Source: Syntrophaceae bacterium UBA7520 (GTDB lineage: Bacteria; Desulfobacterota; Syntrophia; Syntrophales; Smithellaceae). From it: 64,000 bases of DNA. The stretch spans positions 12,723 through 76,722 of the forward strand of contig DLNC01000019.1 in assembly GCA_002478265.1 (NCBI GenBank). The letters are read 5' to 3'. The position numbers were made by a program, and so were the translations under genes. Numbering within the stretch: the first letter of the stretch is position 1; each line of letters begins with the position of its first letter. Under the pieces are notes generated by a model. It searched no databases. It worked only from the letters and a program-made list of their open reading frames with translations, and was not told where the DNA came from. This document shows, piece after piece, positions 53,464-61,229 of this stretch.

Positions 53464-54100
53464 TTAATGCCCGTGCCCGCCGCCACCTGTGGCTTGCGCG
53501 CCGTGATGCCCGCCATGTCCTTTTATAATACCGTGCAATCCTTCCACGTAATGCGTGAAAATAATATATTTTTCAACAAATTCACGGCCAGCGGCTACTG
53601 ATTCGTCGGCCTGTTTTTTTTGTCTGCAGAGCGTGCTGAAAACGCTCACGTATTCCCTTCGCCATTGCTTTTGTTAAGACATCTACCAGTTTATCCACCT
53701 CCCCGGTTTCCAGCGCTTTATCGGCAAGGGCCACAGCGACATCAATCGTTTCTCCCGGTTTTAAACCGGTATAGGGAGCGCCCTCGCCCGCACGATGAAT
53801 ACGCACCAGCGTTTCAAAAAAATACATGTCCGCCAATTCTTTGGCCTCGGAACTTTTGGCGCGCACGGCAAGAGTTTTATTGAAGGCATCGGTGATTTCT
53901 TTTTCGTCTCTGGCCTGTACCCACTTAAGCAACGGAGTGATATCTCCTTTTTCCAGGGCGCTTCTTGCCGTTTTAACAACAGGCCCCTCAAGAGTATCGC
54001 AATGAGCAAAAACAAAGGATAGCAAAAGCGGCAGATACTTAATGTCAACAAGGAAAACGACGGCCAGGATAACCAAAAGAATGATTAGTGGTTTTTTCAT
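53464..54100 (-). pseudogene. DUF6448-family exported protein, split by a frameshift in an A8 run
   Basis: A family with a membrane anchor followed by HCDTLEGPVVKTARSALEKG, FNKTLAVR, ADMYFFETLVRIHRAGEGAPYTG and, in the second frame, SVAAGREFVEKYIIFTHYVEG. The C-terminus is His-Gly-rich (GHGGHHG...GGGGHGH), a likely metal-binding tail. The frame changes at eight A on the minus strand (53621-53614), where one A too many separates HALQTKK from QADESVAAG. The start at 54100 has a perfect AAAGGAGG. Either a recent single-base mutation or a sequencing error in the homopolymer. Confidence 0.78.
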
Positions 54101-54327
54101 AACAAAAACCTCCTTTTTTATTCTATGGATTCGATTTTTATACAATTATTGCGGGAATATTTTTATCTGCCGTGTTTACCCTTAATCTGATTTGTTTATT
54201 TTGATTACATTTGTTCCACTGATGATAAATAACATATCATGCTGTCAAAATCATGGAAAAAAATGATTGATAACTGCCATCGCATATTTGTTTTTCGCTA
54301 TTTTTATTTTATCTCAAAAAAATCCTT

Positions 54328-55719
54328 TTATACTTCTGCATGATTATGCAGCCCGCACTTTTCAAATATCTTTCTTTTCTTCCATCGGCCTCCCTTGTAG
54401 TACAGCCAATTAAGCCCTACCGCCAGCGTGCTGCTGGAGAGCATGGCGATCCAGATGCCGTTCTGCGCCAATCCGGCGGGCCCGGCCAGAAGATAGGCCA
54501 GAGGAACGCGGATGATGAACATGGCAATGAACGAAAGAACCAAAAGCGCCACCGTGTCACCGGCGCTGCGCAAAATGCCGTGAATGACAAAAATCACCGC
54601 GAAACAGGGAAAGATAAACGCCATCCAGAAATAATAATCAGCAACCAGCTCCAAAACTCTGGCGTTTGCCGCTGATTTTTCCAGAAAAAGCGCGCCGATC
54701 TGATGGGGAAAAATAAAAAGGATGAGCGTGCAGAAAATTCCGATCGCCAGCGCGAAATAGACCGACACGCGCATCGTGGCGTAAACGCGCTCCAGTTTCC
54801 GCGCGCCCAGATTCTGGCCGGCAATGGAAGTGGCCGCCATGCCGATGGACATAAAGGGAATTGTCGCCAGCATATCCACCTGCATGCCGATGCCAAAAGC
54901 CGCCGTCACATCAGTGCCGAAAGTATTGACCAGCGAAATGATAATCACGCCGGAAAGCGATATCACAATCATCTGCAGTGAGGCGGGCACGCCGATGACA
55001 AAAACTTCCCGGATAATGTGCCAGTCCAGCGAATAATCCCAGCCGTGCATGTTGATGTAGGGATTGTGACGCAGCAGATAAATATAGCCGATCACGCAGG
55101 TCGCCACCGCCGCCAGCGCCGTGCCCCATGCCGCGCCGGCCACCCCGAAAGCGGGCAGCGGCCCCGCGCCGCGGATAAAAAGCGGAACAAGAACAATATT
55201 AAATACTGTGAGCAGAATAAGAATTTTCACCACGGTTTTGGCGTCGCCCATGCCGCGCAGCATGCCACTCATCCAGTTGATGAAAAACTGAAACACCAGC
55301 GTGGCCACGATAATGGTCAGGTAAGAAAGCGACATATCCAGAATTTCCGGCGGCACGTTTATCCACACGAGCATCCGGCGTCCCAAAAACAGCGCGACAA
55401 CGGAGATAAGCAGGCAGAAGGCAATCGAAGCAAAGAAAGAGTTGGACAGAATTTTTTTGAGCAACGCCGTGTCTTTGCGGCCGAAGGCCTGCGCGATAAG
55501 AACGTTGGTGGCCATGCCCAGGCCGATGAGAAAAGCGGGCAGCAGCATGATGATCGGCAAGGTGGCGGAAACGGCAGCCACGGCTTTATGCCCCAAAAGC
55601 CTGCCCACCCAGATCAGGTTGATGATACCGTAAACAGACAAAAGCAGGTTGCCAAGCATTAAAGGCGTGCTGAAATTGACGACATGTTTCCCGATACTGC
55701 CTTCAGTGAAATCCTGCAC
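54328..55719 (-). CDS. MATE-family multidrug/cation antiporter
   Basis: A 463-residue inner-membrane exporter with about 12 transmembrane helices in two halves. FTEGSIGKHVVNFSTPLMLGNLLLSVYGIINLIWVG and QNLGARKLERVYAT are typical of the NorM/DinF-like MATE family. It probably exports drugs or metabolites in exchange for Na+ or H+. It starts with GTG at 55719, 5 bases after the DUF2889 gene, so translation is coupled. Confidence 0.93.
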   Translation of the reverse strand: MQDFTEGSIGKHVVNFSTPLMLGNLLLSVYGIINLIWVGRLLGHKAVAAVSATLPIIMLLPAFLIGLGMATNVLIAQAFGRKDTALLKKILSNSFFASIAFCLLISVVALFLGRRMLVWINVPPEILDMSLSYLTIIVATLVFQFFINWMSGMLRGMGDAKTVVKILILLTVFNIVLVPLFIRGAGPLPAFGVAGAAWGTALAAVATCVIGYIYLLRHNPYINMHGWDYSLDWHIIREVFVIGVPASLQMIVISLSGVIIISLVNTFGTDVTAAFGIGMQVDMLATIPFMSIGMAATSIAGQNLGARKLERVYATMRVSVYFALAIGIFCTLILFIFPHQIGALFLEKSAANARVLELVADYYFWMAFIFPCFAVIFVIHGILRSAGDTVALLVLSFIAMFIIRVPLAYLLAGPAGLAQNGIWIAMLSSSTLAVGLNWLYYKGGRWKKRKIFEKCGLHNHAEV

Positions 55720-55724
55720 TTGGC

Positions 55725-56279
55725 TTATCTCAGATTAAATTTCTTTTTTAATATTTCCACCAACGGACCGTCTTCGCGCCAGGCGCGACAGGTGTTGACG
55801 AGAAACTGCAGAATCATTTTGGAGCGTTCCGGATTGGGAGACTGAGGCCGCTTTGACTGATAAGATGCGTAGCCCTGGATCGCGGCGGGCGCCATTGCCA
55901 GCAAAAGCTCGACCAGATGCGTGCAACCCCTGTTGCCGCCGACAAGTTTTTTAACTTTCGCCGTAAAACCTTTGGTAATGGACAGGCCTCTAACCGGGGC
56001 AAGGCAATTTAATGTTTCCCGGCAGATTTCCCGCGGCACCGACAAAAGCTCCGCCTCGATTTCTTCAATCACCATATCGGAGCAATTAATCAGCAGGCGA
56101 ACGGCCATATGATGGATAACGCCTTCGGGAAAGCTCTCGCCAGTAATAATCCGGGATTCCTGAAAACGGTCATCCTTCAAAAACCCCTCGACAATCAATT
56201 TCTGCCCGTCGTATTCGTAGGTGGATATTTCAATACTTCTCGTATGCAGTTTCTCTTTTTTTGCTTCCCAGAATCGCAT
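55725..56279 (-). CDS. DUF2889-family protein
   Basis: A 184-residue protein. VRGLSITKGFTAKVKKLVGG, GCTHLVELLLAMAPAAIQGY and the N-terminal RSIEISTYEYDG are the hallmarks of DUF2889. Function is unknown; members occur in bacteria that degrade aromatic or fatty acids. No signal peptide is seen. It is co-oriented with MATE and upstream of it. Confidence 0.87.
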   Translation of the reverse strand: MRFWEAKKEKLHTRSIEISTYEYDGQKLIVEGFLKDDRFQESRIITGESFPEGVIHHMAVRLLINCSDMVIEEIEAELLSVPREICRETLNCLAPVRGLSITKGFTAKVKKLVGGNRGCTHLVELLLAMAPAAIQGYASYQSKRPQSPNPERSKMILQFLVNTCRAWREDGPLVEILKKKFNLR

Positions 56280-56304
56280 TTCTTTTTCCTCTCGCGCTGA
56301 TTAA

Positions 56305-56790
56305 TCAGGTTAAATCTTTCAGATATGGCTTACACAGCCGGTGAATCGCAGAAAGAATAATTATGCTCAACAAAACGGCAAGCAGAACATTGAACGTGAT
56401 GCCGGTCATCGCCACGCCCAGCGCCGTGCCGCTGGCCGGCGGGTGTTCCGTGTCCGACACCACCATGATAAAGATAGATACCCCCACCGCCAGCGAATAG
56501 ACCAATATTGATGATACTAGTGATGGATGCGGGATCAGGGAAAACAAAAATCCGCAAAATAAACCTACAATATGTCCCCCGACTACATTTCTGGCCTGAG
56601 CGGTGATATTAGCCGGCATAGCAAATACGATAAAAGCAGTGGCGCCCAGAGAGGCGATAATTACGGCATGTTGCATGCTCAAAAAGTAAAGAACGATAAA
56701 TAAGGCAATTGTCGCCAACATGCTCTGCAATACATAGCTCTTCCAGTGCCGCCGGAATTCGGCATCCATTTTAAGTAAAGATTTTTTCAA
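56305..56790 (-). CDS. HPP-family membrane protein
   Basis: A protein of about 161 residues with four transmembrane helices and the signature SDTEHPPASGTALGVA. Related plant and cyanobacterial proteins transport nitrite into plastids; the substrate here is unknown. The start is uncertain: TTG at 56790 with AGGGGG just upstream, or ATG at 56769 (MDAEFRRHW); the frame is open to 56865. It is 25 bases upstream of the DUF2889 gene, so it is likely the first gene of a HPP-DUF2889-MATE unit. Confidence 0.85.
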   Translation of the reverse strand: MKKSLLKMDAEFRRHWKSYVLQSMLATIALFIVLYFLSMQHAVIIASLGATAFIVFAMPANITAQARNVVGGHIVGLFCGFLFSLIPHPSLVSSILVYSLAVGVSIFIMVVSDTEHPPASGTALGVAMTGITFNVLLAVLLSIIILSAIHRLCKPYLKDLT

Positions 56791-57038
56791 ACAGCCCCCT
56801 ATTTCGCAAAAAGACTTTAAAAAAATTGCAGCGGCAATATGTATCATATCAAAACGGAAAATCAATTAAATAAATGGCAAATTTCACACGTTCCGAAAAG
56901 TGTCGACATATACGCGGCAATTTATTATATTGACTTATCACTGTTAATCTAAATTAAAAATTTAAGAAGATCGCAAAGCTGTAACTGCCTGTTTTTACAG
57001 TTGATGATTATTGCTAACTATAAGGGGAGGAAAAAAAT

Positions 57039-58226
57039 ATGAAATTTAAAATTACGGAAAATGTCGATTGGGTGGGAAAAATTGACTGGGAATTGCGCAA
57101 ATTTCACGGTGAAGAATATTCCACGCATCGCGGAACATCTTACAATTCCTATCTGATAAAAGATGAAAAAACCGCGCTCATCGACACGGTCTGGACACCA
57201 TTTGCCAAAGAGTATGTGGAAAATCTGGCCAAAGAAATTGACCTCAATAAAATTGATTACATCATCGCCAATCACGCGGAAATGGATCATTCCGGCGCCC
57301 TGCCCGAACTGCTGCTCCATATTCCCGGTAAGCCCATATACTGCTCGGCCAACGCGGTAAAATCTCTAAAGGGGCACTATCACCAGGACTGGAATTTCCA
57401 GGTGGTAAAAACAGGTGATAAACTTTCTTTGGGAAAAAAAGAACTGATATTTGTGGAAGCGATGATGCTGCACTGGCCTGACTCCATGATGGAGTATCTC
57501 ACCGGCGAGGCGATTCTGTTTTCCAACGACGCTTTCGGCCAGCACTACGCCAGCGAGCATATGTTCAATGACTTGGTTGTCCAATCAGAGCTTTTCGAGG
57601 AAGCTACAAAATATTACGCCAATATTCTCACGCCGTTTTCGCCACTGGTGACCAAAAAAATAAACGAGGTCGTCGCGTTCAACCTTCCGGTAAGCGCCAT
57701 CTGTCCCAGCCACGGTGTCATCTGGCGCGAAAATCCGCTGCAGATCGCCGAAAAATATCTGGAGTGGGCGGCGGACTACCAGGAAAATCAGATAACAATT
57801 ATTTACGACACCATGTGGGACGGCACAAGAACGCTGGCCGAAATTATCGCCAAGGGCATAAAACAGGTTGACGAGAAGGTGACGGTAAAGCTCTACAATA
57901 TTTCCCGCAGCGACATCAACGATGTCGTGACAGAGGTTTTCAAATCCAAGGCAATCCTGCTGGGCTCGCCGACCATCAACAAAGGCATTCTCAACGCGGC
58001 GGCGGCGCTTTTGGAAATGATAAAAGGGCTGAAGTTCAAAAACAAAAAAGCCGCGGCTTTCGGCTGCTACGGCTGGAGCGGCGAGAGCGTGAAGATATTA
58101 ACCGACCGCCTCGCGGAAGCCGGCCTTGAAATTATCGGCGCAGGCCTCAAAACAATGTGGCAGCCCGGTGATGCGGAGCTCGCGCAGGCGCTGGAATTCG
58201 GGAAAGCTTTCGCAAAAAAGGCTTGA
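57039..58226 (+). CDS. Flavodiiron protein (FprA type)
   Basis: A 395-residue cytoplasmic enzyme that reduces O2 to water, or NO to N2O, protecting anaerobes. The metallo-beta-lactamase-like domain has the diiron ligands H79, E81, D83, H84 (NHAEMDH), H145 (MLHWPDSM), D164 (FSNDAFG) and H225 (CPSHGVIW). The flavodoxin domain starts at about residue 250 (ITIIYDTMWDGTRTLAE; GSPTINKG; CYGWSGESVK). No rubredoxin or NADH-reductase domain is fused. AGGGGAGG precedes the ATG. It stands alone and is convergent with terC. Confidence 0.96.
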   Translation: MKFKITENVDWVGKIDWELRKFHGEEYSTHRGTSYNSYLIKDEKTALIDTVWTPFAKEYVENLAKEIDLNKIDYIIANHAEMDHSGALPELLLHIPGKPIYCSANAVKSLKGHYHQDWNFQVVKTGDKLSLGKKELIFVEAMMLHWPDSMMEYLTGEAILFSNDAFGQHYASEHMFNDLVVQSELFEEATKYYANILTPFSPLVTKKINEVVAFNLPVSAICPSHGVIWRENPLQIAEKYLEWAADYQENQITIIYDTMWDGTRTLAEIIAKGIKQVDEKVTVKLYNISRSDINDVVTEVFKSKAILLGSPTINKGILNAAAALLEMIKGLKFKNKKAAAFGCYGWSGESVKILTDRLAEAGLEIIGAGLKTMWQPGDAELAQALEFGKAFAKKA

Positions 58227-58271
58227 TCTCCGCATTTTTCCACCACGGGAAGAGCGCGCTTCGGATATGCG

Positions 58272-58292
58272 CCCTGATTTAAAACATCAGGG
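58272..58292. terminator. Weak hairpin between the flavodiiron gene and terC
   Basis: 7-bp perfect stem (58272-58278 with 58286-58292) and a 7-base loop, without a clear T run. A modest candidate for ending the convergent transcripts. Confidence 0.35.
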
Positions 58293-58298
58293 AAATAA

Positions 58299-59042
58299 CT
58301 AGCCGTAAACTTTTTTGCGCAGTTTAACCGGTTTCATTTCCCTGGCGCGCAGGCGCAGGTTCAGCATTTCCACCGAAACCGAAAACGCCATGGCGAAATA
58401 TATGTAACCCTTTGGTATGTGCACCTCGAAGCCCTCGGCAATCAGCGTGACACCGACAAGGATGAGAAAAGAAAGCGCCAGCATTTTTATGGTCGGATGA
58501 TTATCCACAAAGATGCTAATGGGTTTCGCGGCAAACAACATGACGCCCACGGCAATGACAATGGCAATGGCCATAATGGAAATATGCCTGGCCAGGCCGA
58601 CAGCGGTGATCACCGAATCCAGAGAAAATACTATGTCCAGAACAGCGATTTGTACCAGCACCGCGGGCACGCCCGCGGCAATAATTTTTGCCGATTTTTG
58701 CCCGGCTCCTTCCAGGCTGCTGTGAATTTCGTGCGTCGCTTTGGCCAGAAGAAACATGCCGCCGCCAATCAGGATAATGTCCCGGCCGGATATTTCCTGA
58801 CCAAAAACACTGAACCAGGGCGCGGTTAAGCCCACCACCCAGACAATGAAAAAAAGCAGCACCAGGCGCGAAAGCATCGCCAGAATCAGCCCGGTGTTGC
58901 GCGCGAAGTTTCTTTGCTGCGCCGGCAGCCTTCCCACCAGCACCGATATAAAAATGATGTTGTCTATGCCCAGGACAATTTCCAGCGCCGTCAGGGTTCC
59001 CAGCGCAATCCAAGCTTCGGGACTGGTCAACCATGCAAACAT
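58299..59042 (-). CDS. TerC-family integral membrane protein
   Basis: A 247-residue protein with about seven transmembrane helices. The acidic motifs TALEIVLGIDNIIFISVL and AVLDIVFSLDSVITAVG are diagnostic of TerC/Alx-like proteins, which are implicated in metal (manganese) export. It is 31 bases downstream of cobO on the same strand and may be a late gene of that operon. No other tellurite genes are nearby. Confidence 0.92.
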   Translation of the reverse strand: MFAWLTSPEAWIALGTLTALEIVLGIDNIIFISVLVGRLPAQQRNFARNTGLILAMLSRLVLLFFIVWVVGLTAPWFSVFGQEISGRDIILIGGGMFLLAKATHEIHSSLEGAGQKSAKIIAAGVPAVLVQIAVLDIVFSLDSVITAVGLARHISIMAIAIVIAVGVMLFAAKPISIFVDNHPTIKMLALSFLILVGVTLIAEGFEVHIPKGYIYFAMAFSVSVEMLNLRLRAREMKPVKLRKKVYG

Positions 59043-59073
59043 AATCTTTCCCCGTACATTTTATGTGGATTAT

Positions 59074-59688
59074 TTAATATTCAATACCGGCGCGGTCTTT
59101 GATGCCGGTATTGTAATGATGCTTGATTTCCTTGACTTCACTGACGGTATCGGCAAGATAAATCAGGTCCGGCGGGGCGTAGCGGCCAGTAAGAATAAGA
59201 TCAAGATGAGCGGGCTTGTTTTTGATAAGATCTACGATTTCGGCGAGCGCCACAAGCTTGAAATCCAGCGCCACGTTGATTTCGTCGAGAATGACCATAT
59301 CGTATTTTCCGCTTTTGACGGCTTTTTTCACCGCGGCCAGCCCTTTTTGCGCCATTTCAATATCAATCGTTGCGGGATGATCACGCATAACAAAGCTGTC
59401 CAGCCCGGAACGGAGAATAGTCAGATTGGGCAAATATTTCTGCGCAGCGATTAATTCGCCATATTTTCTTCCTTTCATAAACTGCACGACAAAAACACGG
59501 TAACCCTGCCCGATGGCGCGCAGCGCCTGGCCGAAAGCCGCGGTTGTCTTGCCCTTGCCATTGCCGGTGATGACCATCACCAGGCCGCGGTCTGTCTTGG
59601 GCGCGGGCTTTTCCGCTTTTTTTACGGCGGTTGATTTCTTTTTTGCCGCGTTTTTCGGCGAGGGTTTTTTGTTTTTTATGGTTTTCAT
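59074..59688 (-). CDS. cobO: Cob(I)alamin adenosyltransferase (CobO/BtuR family)
   Basis: Makes adenosylcobalamin, the cofactor of the mutase encoded upstream. The 204-residue protein has a Lys- and Ala-rich N-terminus of about 32 residues, then the P-loop ITGNGKGKTTAA, QFMKGRKYGEL, MVILDEINVALDF and LTGRYAPPDLI. The ATG overlaps the meaB stop by 4 bases, so both are translated together. The operon order (mutase large - small - meaB - cobO) links cofactor supply to the mutase. Confidence 0.95.
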   Translation of the reverse strand: MKTIKNKKPSPKNAAKKKSTAVKKAEKPAPKTDRGLVMVITGNGKGKTTAAFGQALRAIGQGYRVFVVQFMKGRKYGELIAAQKYLPNLTILRSGLDSFVMRDHPATIDIEMAQKGLAAVKKAVKSGKYDMVILDEINVALDFKLVALAEIVDLIKNKPAHLDLILTGRYAPPDLIYLADTVSEVKEIKHHYNTGIKDRAGIEY

Positions 59689-60659
59689 TTTTTATCCTGT
59701 TTGATAAAAAAAGTCTTGGCGATTTCTTCCGCCACGGAATAAGGATCGGCCTGTCTGCTTTTTATTTTTTCGGCAAAATGCTCCATCTTCCCGGTGGCGG
59801 TGAGCTCGGCAATAACCGGCTCCAGTAGGCAAAAACTTAAAGCATCGTTAATTTCCGCCAGCGCTTTGCGGTGCATGCGCTCGGTAAGTTTGCCGCTCTC
59901 AATAAGATACCGGTGATGCTCTTCTATCTTTTGGGCAAGCTCGGCGGTTTTTTCCGCAAACGCCGCCGGTTCAAAAGCGTCACCCACCATGACAATCGGC
60001 GGCTGCCAGCCCGCGCCGTTTCTGGAAGCGAGATTGAGCATGGAGGACAGTTCCGTCTGCAGCTGATTGGCGCCGGGACGGTTTGCCTTATTGACGACAA
60101 AAACATCAGCAATTTCCATCAAACCCGCTTTCATCGTCTGGATTTCATCGCCCATGCCGGGTACCAGCACAACCACCACGCTGTGCGCGTGATTGATGAT
60201 ATCGATTTCCTGCTGGCCAATGCCAACCGTTTCCACAATGATGATGTCCTTGCCCATCGCTTCCATCACGTGAATGGCGTCGCCCGCGGCCTGGGAAAGC
60301 CCGCCCAGCGCGCCCCTGGTGGCCAGCGATCGGACAAAAACCCCCTCATCCTCGGCGTGCTTCTGCATGCGGATGCGGTCGCCCAGAATCGCGCCGCCGG
60401 TGAAGGGGCTTGTGGGGTCAACCGCGAGAACGCCGATGGTTTTATTTTTTTTGCGCAGCGCGGTAATCAGCGCGTCCGTGAGCGTGCTCTTTCCCGCCCC
60501 CGGGGCGCCGGTAATTCCAACAATGAAAGATTTGCCGGTGTGCGCGTAGAGTTTCTTGATTTTCGCTTTTGCTTCGGGAATTTTATCTTCGATATCCCGG
60601 ATGAGACGGGAAGCCAGGCGGACATCGCCGGCGCAGATTTTTTTAATCAAAGAATCCAT
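59685..60659 (-). CDS. meaB: MeaB-type GTPase, chaperone of the B12-dependent mutase
   Basis: A 324-residue G3E-family GTPase that loads and protects adenosylcobalamin in acyl-CoA mutases. GITGAPGAGKSTLTDAL (P-loop), VDPTSPFTGGAILGDRIRM, ETVGIGQQEIDI and VFVVNKANRPGA (NKxD-type motif) are intact. The ATG at 60659 has AGGA upstream and follows the small-subunit stop by 5 bases; the frame runs 12 codons further. It overlaps cobO by 4 bases. Confidence 0.95.
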   Translation of the reverse strand: MDSLIKKICAGDVRLASRLIRDIEDKIPEAKAKIKKLYAHTGKSFIVGITGAPGAGKSTLTDALITALRKKNKTIGVLAVDPTSPFTGGAILGDRIRMQKHAEDEGVFVRSLATRGALGGLSQAAGDAIHVMEAMGKDIIIVETVGIGQQEIDIINHAHSVVVVLVPGMGDEIQTMKAGLMEIADVFVVNKANRPGANQLQTELSSMLNLASRNGAGWQPPIVMVGDAFEPAAFAEKTAELAQKIEEHHRYLIESGKLTERMHRKALAEINDALSFCLLEPVIAELTATGKMEHFAEKIKSRQADPYSVAEEIAKTFFIKQDKK

Positions 60660-60664
60660 AATTC

Positions 60665-61066
60665 CTAGTGCGGTTTGATGTTTGCCCTGATCCACTCCAC
60701 TATTGTTTCCAGCGAAGCGCCGGGAGTGAAAATCGCCTTGATGCCCGCCTCATAAAGGAGTGGAAAATCCTGTTCGGGAATAATTCCGCCGCCGATGACC
60801 GTGATGTCCGAGGCGCCTTTTTCGCGCAACAGTTCCACCACCCTGGGAAAAAGCGCCCGGTGCGCTCCGGAAAGACAGCTCAAGCCCACCAGGTCAACAT
60901 CCTCCTGAATAGCCGCGGCGGCAATCTGCTCCGGCGTCTGATGACATCCGGTATACACAACCTCGAATCCGGCGTCGCGGAAACAGCGCGCCAGCACGCG
61001 CGCGCCGCGGTCATGGCCGTCCAGGCCCGGTTTGGCCACCATCACACGAATTTTTCTTTCCGGCAT
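60665..61066 (-). CDS. Acyl-CoA mutase, B12-binding small subunit
   Basis: A 133-residue cobalamin-binding subunit. The lower axial His18 is in KPGLDGHDRGARV (the DxHxxG motif), followed by GLSCLSGAH and IGGGIIPEQD. It pairs with the large subunit at 61230-62912 to form a methylmalonyl- or isobutyryl-CoA mutase. A 163-base gap with a repeat lies between the two subunit genes. AGGAG precedes the ATG. Which substrate is used depends on the large subunit. Confidence 0.95.
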   Translation of the reverse strand: MPERKIRVMVAKPGLDGHDRGARVLARCFRDAGFEVVYTGCHQTPEQIAAAAIQEDVDLVGLSCLSGAHRALFPRVVELLREKGASDITVIGGGIIPEQDFPLLYEAGIKAIFTPGASLETIVEWIRANIKPH

Positions 61067-61133
61067 AAATTTCTCCTTACTAACCTGCTTTCAAAATAAA
61101 GATGCTTGTCTTTCCGGTTAATGACCTTCAGGT

Positions 61134-61215
61134 TACGAAAGCCGGAATCCAGTTATGGCTTGCCAGCTTCCTGATTTTCCCATATATTTCTAGATGCCGG
61201 ATCGCTGTCCGGCAT
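61134..61215. repeat. REP-like element between the mutase subunit genes
   Basis: It contains CGAAAGCCGGAATCCAG (61136-61152), a familiar core of GC-rich interspersed repeats, and a hairpin ATGCCGGA/TCCGGCAT (61194-61201 and 61208-61215) followed by GAC. It splits the large and small subunit genes, which are contiguous in many bacteria. Confidence 0.55.
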
Positions 61216-61229
61216 GACATTTAAAATAT

